A DNA stretch of 58,761 bases from Sphingomonas sp. PL-96 (GTDB lineage: Bacteria; Pseudomonadota; Alphaproteobacteria; Sphingomonadales; Sphingomonadaceae): the NCBI RefSeq assembly GCF_020707215.1, contig NZ_JAJFET010000014.1, forward strand, positions 1-58,761. The letters run 5' to 3'. The notes beneath the pieces were generated by a model that searched no databases, had not been told where the DNA came from, and saw only the letters and a list, made by a program, of their open reading frames with translations. Positions 53,331 to 58,761 of this stretch are shown here, in pieces (position 1 is the first letter of the stretch; every line of letters begins with the position of its first letter). The translations under genes and the position numbers were made by a program.

Positions 53331-54393
53331 CTCCGCGCGTATGCTCCAGAAAGAACCGGACCATTTCGCGTGATGCGTCCGGTCCCTTGGGATCGGTGTA
53401 GGAGCTGGCCGGGTTCCCGCCGGACCAGGCGTGGCCGGCACCCGCAATCGTCCAATGCTCGATCTGAACGACGCCTGCCGCATCCACGTGCATCTCGCGC
53501 CGGAACGCGCTGCCGCCGGCGCTTCGTCCTTCCTCGGTCCGGACTCGAAGCGAGCCCCCCGCCGCGGCCACAGCCGAGTCGACGATCTCGCGGCTGTTGG
53601 TCGCATGCACCGTCTGGTCGCGATCGCCGTGAAAGGTGATGACCGGCACAAAGCGGCGGCCCGCCGCCTGCGTCCGCGCCGCCCCGCCCCCGCGCTGCAT
53701 GGCCGAAAGCGCGCTCGGCAGGTCGCGGGCCGCCCCGCAGGCCAGCCCCGAGTGGATGCCCGCTGCCGCAAACAGGTCCGGATATTCCGCCGCCAGGATC
53801 GCGGCCGCGGCACCGCCCGCGGACAGGCCGGCGACATAGACCCGCTTCGCATCGACGCCATGCTCGGCGATCACCTGCCGCGTCACGCCCGCCAGCAACG
53901 CCGGCTCACCGCGATCGCGCTGCTGGTCGCCCGGCTTGAACCAGTTCCAGCATTTCTGCGGATTGGCGGACTGAGCCTGGCGCGGATAGGCGACCAGAAA
54001 GCCCAGCGCATCCGCCAGCCGGTTCATGCCGGTCCCGCGCGCGAAATCCTCGGGCGACTGGGTGCAACCGTGCAGCATCACGATCAACGGCATCCCCGGG
54101 GTCGCGCCGGCAGGCACATAGAGGCGGTAGTGCATCGTGCCGCCGCTCCCCTGATAGACATGCTCGTCGAACCGCGCTCCGGCGGGTTCCGCAGGAGCGG
54201 TCCGGGGCGACGACGCCGGCCCCGGCTGCCGGCGCGGCAACAGGTCGAGCAGCCCGGCGGCCGTGTCGTCGGGCGACGGCGGTGCGGGTGCATGCGTCGG
54301 CTTGAGCGCGTCGCGGAGCAGCGCCGTCGCGCCCGCAAGATCGCCGGCGCGGGTGCGCCGAAGCGCTTCGATCATCGATGCGTGCAGGGTCAT
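53314..54393 (-). CDS. PHB depolymerase-like esterase (LpqC family alpha/beta hydrolase)
   Basis: This 359-residue alpha/beta-hydrolase of the PHB-depolymerase/feruloyl-esterase family has MLHGCTQSPEDFARGTGMNRLAD, YPRQAQSANPQKCWNWF, GLSAGGAAAAI with the nucleophile Ser, HGDRDQTVHATN with the acid Asp, and AGAGHAWSGG with the catalytic His. An N-terminal helical segment (MIEALRRTRAGDLAGATALLRDAL) and Pro-rich linker precede the domain. It lacks a signal peptide, so it may act on intracellular PHB or on small esters. ATG 54393 has AAGGA upstream. An in-frame GTG at 54411 overlaps the preceding stop and is the alternative. Confidence 0.88.
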   Translation of the reverse strand: MTLHASMIEALRRTRAGDLAGATALLRDALKPTHAPAPPSPDDTAAGLLDLLPRRQPGPASSPRTAPAEPAGARFDEHVYQGSGGTMHYRLYVPAGATPGMPLIVMLHGCTQSPEDFARGTGMNRLADALGFLVAYPRQAQSANPQKCWNWFKPGDQQRDRGEPALLAGVTRQVIAEHGVDAKRVYVAGLSAGGAAAAILAAEYPDLFAAAGIHSGLACGAARDLPSALSAMQRGGGAARTQAAGRRFVPVITFHGDRDQTVHATNSREIVDSAVAAAGGSLRVRTEEGRSAGGSAFRREMHVDAAGVVQIEHWTIAGAGHAWSGGNPASSYTDPKGPDASREMVRFFLEHTRGAAGGV

Positions 54394-54407
54394 ATCCGAG
54401 TCCTTTG

Positions 54408-54818
54408 TCACAGCATGCGGTCGGCAAGCGCCGCCTTGATCTCCGCGCTCGCATGCAGCGCGCCAAGGACGGTCAGGGATGCGATGGTCGCGCGGGCAAG
54501 TTCGGGCGACACGTCGCCTGCGATGCTGGCGAGTCCCAGCACGCGAATCTCGAGCGACTCGCCGCGGGCGCGCACCGCCTCCAGCTGGGCGCGGGAGAAG
54601 TGGCTGATGCCCAGGTCCAGCTGCTTGCGGACCACCGACTTTTCGGCCGCCTCGCGGTGCCGCTCCAGCTGGTTGCGAATCGCGGTGCGGATGCAGTCGG
54701 TGCGGTTGGCGTAGAAACCCTCCTGCACCAGCAGGTCGATGTGCCCCAGGTCGACATAGCCCAGGTTGATGGTGATCTTTTCGCTATCGCCTTGCTTTGG
54801 GTCCTTGAGCTTGACCAT
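54408..54818 (-). CDS. Ribbon-helix-helix (CopG-type) regulator
   Basis: This 136-residue protein has an N-terminal ribbon-helix-helix motif, EKITINLGYVDLGHIDLLVQEGFYANRTDCIRTAIRNQLERH, where NLGYVDLG forms the DNA-reading strand. A helical C-terminal region of unknown role follows. It is the first gene before the PHB-like esterase, and its stop overlaps the possible GTG start of that gene. A perfect inverted repeat lies directly upstream (54827-54844), a good autoregulatory site. The pairing suggests it controls the esterase, perhaps in PHB metabolism. Confidence 0.82.
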   Translation of the reverse strand: MVKLKDPKQGDSEKITINLGYVDLGHIDLLVQEGFYANRTDCIRTAIRNQLERHREAAEKSVVRKQLDLGISHFSRAQLEAVRARGESLEIRVLGLASIAGDVSPELARATIASLTVLGALHASAEIKAALADRML

Positions 54819-54826
54819 CTCTTCTC

Positions 54827-54844
54827 ACCATCCTGCTGGATGGT
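54827..54844. promoter_or_regulatory. Candidate operator ACCATCC-N4-GGATGGT
   Basis: The arms ACCATCC and GGATGGT are perfectly complementary around TGCT. The site ends 9 bases before the RHH start codon, on the edge of its ribosome binding site. A further half-site GGATGG follows at 54849-54854. Ribbon-helix-helix repressors often bind such short inverted repeats. Confidence 0.6.
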
Positions 54845-55069
54845 ATATGGATGGCACGACAGGCGGATACAAGGGCAGCGATCGATTTGGTGCGCGGCTT
54901 TCTTGCTGAGGCGAACGGACGGAGAAGCCAAAGGCGCGACACCGACGGCAGCCGTTGCAGCTATGTACCAGATATAGCGTCGCTATCGAGCAGCAGCCCC
55001 AGATGCTGGGGTTTTCCACAGGAAAGATGGGGAAGCCATGTGGATTGAGGGTGGCGCGGGCAGCCCGAT

Positions 55070-55297
55070 ATGCGTAGGATGCGGGCCACGAACTTCAGGG
55101 CCGTTGTGCTGCTCTACGGCGGCACCAAACCGCGTTGCGAGGAGCCAGAGCCGGATGGACCAGATGCCGAGCCCAAGGGCGTTGCCGATCGCTCCGCCGC
55201 AGTTGGGGAACGCCGCCGTTCGCGGGTGACGCTGTCCGGCCGTTGGGGCCAGCTAATGTGGGAACATGCGTGCCGGGAGCAGCCGCTCCCGCACTGA
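55070..55297 (+). CDS. Doubtful small protein (75 aa)
   Basis: An open frame of 75 codons starts ATG at 55070, with AGG close by. It contains TNFRAVVLLYGGTKPRCEE and ends WGQLMWEHACREQPLPH. Third-position GC is clearly lower than in neighbouring genes, and no family is recognised. A terminator-like hairpin 8 bases after the stop is the only positive sign. It may be non-coding. Confidence 0.25.
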   Translation: MRRMRATNFRAVVLLYGGTKPRCEEPEPDGPDAEPKGVADRSAAVGERRRSRVTLSGRWGQLMWEHACREQPLPH

Positions 55298-55304
55298 TGC
55301 GATC

Positions 55305-55321
55305 CGCCCCGCAACGGGGCG
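55305..55321 (+). terminator. Small GC hairpin after the doubtful frame
   Basis: CGCCCC-gcaac-GGGGCG is a perfect 6-bp stem with no T-run. Confidence 0.3.
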
Positions 55322-55361
55322 ATGGGGATGGAATGAACGCAGGCTCGATCAGGTTCGGAAC

Positions 55362-55398
55362 CGCCGCAGCGGCCCGCCAGTCGCGGGCCGCTGCGGCG
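55362..55398 (-). terminator. 16-bp perfect hairpin downstream of the DUF2171 gene
   Basis: CGCCGCAGCGGCCCGC pairs with GCGGGCCGCTGCGGCG around CAGTC, 10 bases after the DUF2171 stop on the minus strand. It has no T-run but is the most stable stem in the region; a terminator or mRNA-end stabiliser is likely. Confidence 0.6.
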
Positions 55399-55407
55399 TT
55401 GCCCCGA

Positions 55408-55686
55408 TCAGAGCGGCTCGCCGCCCTCTTCTTCCTCAAAGGTCACCGCGACGTCGGCGTTGGCCGACAGGCGGACCTGGTCACCCTCGACTTCGGCGAC
55501 GAGGCCGGTCGAGATGAAGTGATGATGGTCGGTGTGGAGGCCCTGGTCGACACCCTCGATGTCGGCGCCCGAGTCCTTCTTGGTCAGCTTGATGCGGTCG
55601 CCCTCGACCCGATCGACGGTGCCGACATGGACGCCGTCCGCGCCGATCACTTCCATATGCTCCTTGATGGCCGACAGGTCTGCCAT
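55408..55686 (-). CDS. DUF2171 domain protein
   Basis: This 92-residue protein begins with the domain pattern IKEHMEVIGADGVHVGTVDRVEGDRIKLTKKDSG, then HHHFISTGLVAEVEGDQVRLSANADVA. This is the DUF2171 PRC-barrel-like fold, common in alphaproteobacteria and often linked to stress regulons. The C-terminus is Glu-rich (FEEEEGGEPL). AAGGAGG lies 6 bases before the ATG. It is divergent from a small membrane protein with only 56 bases between them. Confidence 0.85.
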   Translation of the reverse strand: MADLSAIKEHMEVIGADGVHVGTVDRVEGDRIKLTKKDSGADIEGVDQGLHTDHHHFISTGLVAEVEGDQVRLSANADVAVTFEEEEGGEPL

Positions 55687-55742
55687 GGGTGTCCTCCTTG
55701 GTTGGTGTCGGCCGATCAACGCATGTCGCAGCGGATGGTCGC

Positions 55743-55943
55743 ATGACCACCCCGGTGCTGATCATGTACGGCGTGGCATTCGTCGCAGGCGTCGCCGGGG
55801 CCGCGCTGCTCCTGCGGCTGCGCACCGCCGGCAGCGAAGCCGCGATCTACGGCTATCGCATCGCCGGCACGATGCTGGCCGCGCTGGGCCTCGTCCTCAC
55901 CCTTTTTGCGACGGCGCAATGGTCGTGGAGCCAAACCCCATGA
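55743..55943 (+). CDS. Small two-helix membrane protein upstream of nrdB
   Basis: This 66-residue protein has two hydrophobic helices (PVLIMYGVAFVAGVAGAALLL and IAGTMLAALGLVLTLFATAQW) separated by a short loop. It is not a recognised family. It starts 45 bases before nrdB and no terminator intervenes, so nrdB probably shares its promoter. Confidence 0.65.
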   Translation: MTTPVLIMYGVAFVAGVAGAALLLRLRTAGSEAAIYGYRIAGTMLAALGLVLTLFATAQWSWSQTP

Positions 55944-55987
55944 CGACCCGCCGCGCCCGCCCCATTCCAGTTTCAGGAGTCTGACCC

Positions 55988-57040
55988 ATGCCCCTTCTCG
56001 ACGCCCGCAAGACCTACAAGCCTTTCGAATATCCCTGGGCATATGAATATTGGAAGCGCCAGCAGCAGGTCCACTGGCTGCCGGAGGAAGTGCCGCTTGG
56101 CGAGGATTGCCGCGACTGGGCGCAGAAGCTGTCCGATCACGAGCGCAACCTGCTGACGCAGATCTTCCGCTTCTTTACCCAGGCCGACGTCGAGGTGCAG
56201 GACTGCTACCACGAGAAGTACGGCCGGGTGTTCAAGCCGACCGAGGTCAAGATGATGCTGACGGCGTTCAGCAACATGGAGACCATTCACATCGCGGCGT
56301 ACAGCCACCTGCTCGACACCATCGGCATGCCCGAGAGCGAATATGGCGCCTTCCTCGACTATGCCGAGATGAAGGACAAGCACGACTATCTGCAGCAGTT
56401 CGGGGTCGACAGCGACGAGGATATCGCCCGTACGCTGGCGATGTTCGGCGGCTTTACCGAGGGCGTTCAGCTGTTCGCGTCGTTCGCGATGCTGATGAAC
56501 TTCCCGCGCTTCAACAAGATGAAGGGCATGGGCCAGATCGTGTCCTGGTCGGTGCGCGACGAGAGCCTGCACTGCGAAGGCATCATCCAGCTGTTCCACG
56601 CCTTTACCAAGGAGCGCGACTGCCTGACCAAGGCGGTGAAGGACGACATTGCCGATCAGTGCCAGACCACGATCCGCCTGGAAGACGCCTTCATCGACCT
56701 CGCGTTCGAGATGGGTCCGGTCAACGGCATGACCCCCAAGGAAATCAAGAAGTACATCCGCTACATCGCCGACTGGCGCATGGGGCAGCTGGGGCTGAAG
56801 CCGATCTACATGATCGACGAGCATCCGCTGCCGTGGCTGACCCCGCTGCTGAACGGCGTCGAGCACGCAAACTTCTTCGAACAGCGCGCCACCGAATATT
56901 CCAAGGGTGCGACCCGCGGCCAGTGGAACGAGGTGTGGGACAGCTTCGACAAGCGCCAGAAGGCCAAGGGCCCGACGGCTGCGAACGAGGAAGCCAGCGA
57001 GAGCGACATGTTCGGTCACAACGGCGTCGCGGCGGAGTAA
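55988..57040 (+). CDS. nrdB: Ribonucleoside-diphosphate reductase class I, beta (radical) subunit
   Basis: This 350-residue R2 protein houses the diiron-tyrosyl radical. The ligands fit E. coli spacing: Asp67, Glu98 and His101 (NMETIHIAAY), radical Tyr105, Glu158 (FGGFTEG), Glu192 and His195 (RDESLHCEG). A canonical tyrosyl-radical class Ia-type centre is therefore expected rather than a radical-less class Ic. The C-terminal tail is short and Glu-rich and has no ATP-cone. Its partner nrdA lies at 37970-39871. CAGGAG precedes the ATG and a terminator follows. Confidence 0.96.
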   Translation: MPLLDARKTYKPFEYPWAYEYWKRQQQVHWLPEEVPLGEDCRDWAQKLSDHERNLLTQIFRFFTQADVEVQDCYHEKYGRVFKPTEVKMMLTAFSNMETIHIAAYSHLLDTIGMPESEYGAFLDYAEMKDKHDYLQQFGVDSDEDIARTLAMFGGFTEGVQLFASFAMLMNFPRFNKMKGMGQIVSWSVRDESLHCEGIIQLFHAFTKERDCLTKAVKDDIADQCQTTIRLEDAFIDLAFEMGPVNGMTPKEIKKYIRYIADWRMGQLGLKPIYMIDEHPLPWLTPLLNGVEHANFFEQRATEYSKGATRGQWNEVWDSFDKRQKAKGPTAANEEASESDMFGHNGVAAE

Positions 57041-57087
57041 TCCGTCCGGCCACCCGCGAGCCGTCAACAGGACAGGGCCGGGAGAGA

Positions 57088-57113
57088 GGGCGTCGCAGAT
57101 GCGGCGCCCTTTT
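57088..57113 (+). terminator. Rho-independent terminator after nrdB
   Basis: GGGCGTCGC-agat-GCGGCGCCC forms a 9-bp stem (one wobble), followed by TTTT at 57110-57113. Confidence 0.8.
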
Positions 57114-57260
57114 CGTTCCCGGGGGGCCGTCGCCCGCACGCCTGGCGCCTTTCATTCGGCGGCCGGCAACCCATATAGGCTGCATCGGGGGCAATCCGCT
57201 TTGTAGGCGCCCTCGACTGAGAGACGCACGCGCTTTCGCTTACAAGCCGGAGGCGCTGCC

Positions 57261-57434
57261 ATGGATCTCAACTATCTTCTTGCTCGACACCAGATCTCGC
57301 TGATGCGGGCGCAGGACGCCAGCGGCAGCGAGGCCCGCGTCGCCCATCGCCGGCTTGCCAGCGAATATGCCCAGCGCATCGAGGCGCTGAAGACGCAGCT
57401 CGGCGCCGACTTCCACACTGCGGCAGTCGCCTGA
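57261..57434 (+). CDS. 57-residue protein, first gene of the DUF2384 cassette
   Basis: This small cytosolic helical protein (MDLNYLLARHQISLMRAQDA start) has the repeated pattern SGSEARVAHRRLASEYAQRIEAL, which is largely a single amphipathic helix. GGAGG lies 7 bases before the ATG. Its stop overlaps the start of the DUF2384 gene (TGATG), so the two are made together. No family name is recognised, though short proteins of this kind occur in sphingomonads. Confidence 0.72.
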   Translation: MDLNYLLARHQISLMRAQDASGSEARVAHRRLASEYAQRIEALKTQLGADFHTAAVA

Positions 57435-57748
57435 TGGTCAGCGCTGCGCCCGCGGCAGAGCAGCCGTCCACCGAAGCCGGCGAACCGGCCGAGGCCGCCC
57501 GCCGGCCGATGCGCCGCCAGTTCGTCAATCGCTATAAAGCACCGCGACTGTCGCCCGAGGAAGCCGATCGTCAGGGCCGCGTGACGCTGATGGCGTTCCG
57601 GATGCTGGGCGGTCGCGACCAGGCGATGGACTTCCTCAACACGCATGATCCGGTGCTGGCCGGCCGGCCGCTCGACCTGGCCGTCGCCAGTGCGTCGGGG
57701 TTCGAGGCGGTGGAGCAGGCGATCGCCGCGCGTGCCGCACGCGGCTGA
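57434..57748 (+). CDS. DUF2384 (MbcA/ParS/Xre antitoxin-like) protein
   Basis: This 104-residue protein has a Pro/Ala/Glu-rich N-terminal tail, then a short conserved lead (RRQFVNRYKAPRLSPEEADRQGRV). The C-terminal toxin-binding domain of the Xre/MbcA/ParS antitoxins reads AFRMLGGRDQAMDFLNTHDPVLAGRPLDLAVASASGFEAVEQAI. In known type II systems this domain pairs with a RES-domain NAD+-degrading toxin. No RES motif is visible in the neighbour. The ATG overlaps the 57-residue protein stop by one base. Confidence 0.82.
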   Translation: MVSAAPAAEQPSTEAGEPAEAARRPMRRQFVNRYKAPRLSPEEADRQGRVTLMAFRMLGGRDQAMDFLNTHDPVLAGRPLDLAVASASGFEAVEQAIAARAARG

Positions 57749-58337
57749 GCCTCCATTGCCGGGCGGAAGCGCGCTCGCCCATGCGGAGGCGACGCTGCGC
57801 TCCGGCGCGCGCTTCCTCGCGGCCGGGTTGCAGGCCGGTGCCGGCGTTCCCGCACCGATCACCGGTCGGTTCCGTGCCAAGGTGATCGGCAATGGCCTGC
57901 GCGAACTCGACCGCTTCCTGAACGTGCTTGCCGACGAGGCTGCGGTGGCCGGCGGGATCCGGCCGGCACGCTCCGATCGCAACACCGCCAACAAGCTGCG
58001 CACGCTCTTCCCCGGCCAGCCGGCGGGGGAGCATGACCGGCTGGTGGCGCTGGCCCGCGCGCGCGCCTGCCTGTTCTATTGCAGCGGGATGGTGACACGC
58101 GGCGACGTGCGCGGGTCGCAATGGCTCACTGTCGGCTGGAGCGATCCTGGCCACGCCGGCCGGCTCCGCCGCTTCGCGGTCGGGGCCGAGCTTGCCATCA
58201 CCAGCGAGGATGTGGCCGACATCTGCGGCTTCTATGTCGGCATTGCCACCCGGCTGCGCGCAATGGCCGGCGACGCCTCGCCGAGCGTTCAGAGGTCGCC
58301 CAGCCCGCCCTCGCCGGCGTCCTCCGTGCCGAGCTGA
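57732..58337 (+). CDS. Unrecognised 201-residue helical protein linked to the DUF2384 gene
   Basis: I do not recognise this family. The protein has a helical N-terminal half (ALAHAEATLRSGARFLAAGLQAGAG), then RFRAKVIGNGLRELDRFLNVLADEAAVAGGIRP. A conserved-looking segment SDRNTANKLRTLFPG and RARACLFYCSGMVTRGD follow, then SQWLTVGWSD and a final helix. No signal peptide or membrane span is present. The GTG start at 57732 overlaps the DUF2384 gene by 17 bases; a TTG at 57756 is an alternative. The repeated R..N..K..LF helix recalls HEPN-like folds, but a canonical Rx4-6H is not found. Confidence 0.65.
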   Translation: MPHAAEPPLPGGSALAHAEATLRSGARFLAAGLQAGAGVPAPITGRFRAKVIGNGLRELDRFLNVLADEAAVAGGIRPARSDRNTANKLRTLFPGQPAGEHDRLVALARARACLFYCSGMVTRGDVRGSQWLTVGWSDPGHAGRLRRFAVGAELAITSEDVADICGFYVGIATRLRAMAGDASPSVQRSPSPPSPASSVPS

Positions 58338-58761
58338 ACGAAGCGGTCGAGCAGCCAGGCACCCGCCGGCCCTGGCGGCGTGTCGCGGCGCCAGATCCCG
58401 CCGAACCGGTACATGCCGCCGGGATGATCGGGCATGGCCAGCCGCTTGAGCGTTCCCGCGATCAGGTCCGCCTGGATCAGCGGCAACGGCATGTTGCCCC
58501 AGCCGATCCCCTCCCGCAGCAACGCGTGCTTGGCCCCCAGATCCGCCAGTCGCCAGGTGCGTGCGCTCAGGACCGCGAAGTCGCGCCCCTCGGTCCGCTG
58601 CGACCGATCCGACAGCACCAGCTGGACATAGTCGCGCGCCGCACCCGGCGGGATCGGGTCCAGGCGCGCTAGTGCGTGGTCGGGTGCCGCCACCGGCACC
58701 ATCGCGACCGATCCGGCGGCACGACAGTCCAGCCCCTCCACCCCCGCGCCAAGCGGCCCGG
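58289..58761 (-). CDS. LysR-family transcriptional regulator, C-terminal part (5' end outside window)
   Basis: The frame is open to the right window edge, so the N-terminal winged helix-turn-helix is not seen. The visible part matches the second half of a LysR substrate-binding domain, including VAAPDHALARL, the region after RDYVQLVLSD, and WRLADLGAKHALLREGIGWGNMPLPLIQADLIAGTLKRL. The Gly-x-Gly-W-x-x-(L/M)P motif (GIGWGNMP) is diagnostic. The target and ligand cannot be inferred. It overlaps the 201-residue protein gene end convergently by 49 bases. Confidence 0.85.
   Translation of the reverse strand, partial: GPLGAGVEGLDCRAAGSVAMVPVAAPDHALARLDPIPPGAARDYVQLVLSDRSQRTEGRDFAVLSARTWRLADLGAKHALLREGIGWGNMPLPLIQADLIAGTLKRLAMPDHPGGMYRFGGIWRRDTPPGPAGAWLLDRFVQLGTEDAGEGGLGDL

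Larger units (their letters stand above)
54819..55407. other. Long gap with regulatory palindrome, a doubtful small frame and hairpins
   Basis: This stretch of about 590 bases holds the palindrome at 54827-54844, a doubtful small reading frame at 55070-55297, a hairpin right after it (55305-55321), and a very long hairpin at 55362-55398. No recognised gene fills it, and no tRNA-like structure is seen. Confidence 0.6.

Noticed and set aside
57645..58337. The DUF2384 neighbour as a RES-domain toxin
   Set aside because: The RES pattern (GGRWN and the conserved Arg/Tyr/Glu/Ser set) cannot be found, so the usual Xre-RES system is not supported.

Overview
The window is a GC-rich stretch of bacterial chromosome whose gene content fits a sphingomonad (order Sphingomonadales, most like Sphingomonas; this is an inference from gene families and architecture). 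The supporting signs are a SUF-type Fe-S operon led by an Rrf2 regulator, an NrdA without an ATP-cone, PHB-related genes, many glycine-zipper and small membrane proteins, frequent GTG/TTG starts, and dispersed palindromic repeats. It is mostly ordinary core genome. No rRNA, tRNA, CRISPR array, prophage or insertion sequence was found.

Layout. 1-6.2 kb: the tail of a Pro/Ala-rich protein, a repeat-filled gap, a CNNM/CorC-type membrane protein, an OmpA-like lipoprotein, TadA, L28, a phytase-like esterase and a glycine-zipper protein. 6.2-10.3 kb (minus): acetoacetyl-CoA reductase, then a Tat-exported molybdenum hydroxylase large subunit coupled to ferrochelatase. 10.4-13.6 kb (plus): a tightly overlapped operon lgt, midA-like, GNAT, pgeF. 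13.6-19.1 kb: a small zinc-finger protein, tgt, an M16 peptidase and a SleB-like cell-wall hydrolase. 19.1-26 kb: small secreted and cytosolic proteins, a TetR regulator, an FtsX-type ABC permease/ATPase pair divergent from a TesA-like arylesterase, and a DUF6624 gene of unusual composition.

26.1-32.5 kb (minus) is the complete suf operon in transcription order rrf2, sufB, a DUF559 nuclease-like gene, sufC, sufD, sufS, sufT, sufA. Its genes overlap by 1-4 bases or nearly touch. The DUF559 gene carries REP-like palindromes at both coding ends. 32.6-37.6 kb: pyrD, a ferredoxin, an AlkA-type glycosylase, two small membrane proteins and an exported amidase. 37.7-46.4 kb: nrdA with two candidate NrdR boxes, an SGNH esterase, a Gfo/Idh/MocA oxidoreductase, a metallophosphoesterase, a UbiB-family kinase, a spore-photoproduct-lyase-like radical SAM enzyme and a DEDDh exonuclease/BRCT protein.

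46.4-53.3 kb is an RND multidrug efflux operon (adaptor, pump, outer membrane factor), divergent from a TetR regulator with a perfect palindrome between them. 53.3-58.8 kb: a PHB-depolymerase-like esterase coupled to a ribbon-helix-helix protein, a DUF2171 protein, nrdB (16 kb from nrdA), a three-gene cassette with a DUF2384 antitoxin-like protein and an unrecognised 201-residue partner, and the C-terminal part of a LysR regulator cut by the window end.

The most interesting places are the DUF2384 cassette, the DUF559/REP insertion in the suf operon, a bipartite ~90-bp dispersed repeat, and several well-formed operator candidates. None of these is proof of a new system. The DUF2384 cassette is the best candidate for undescribed biology.
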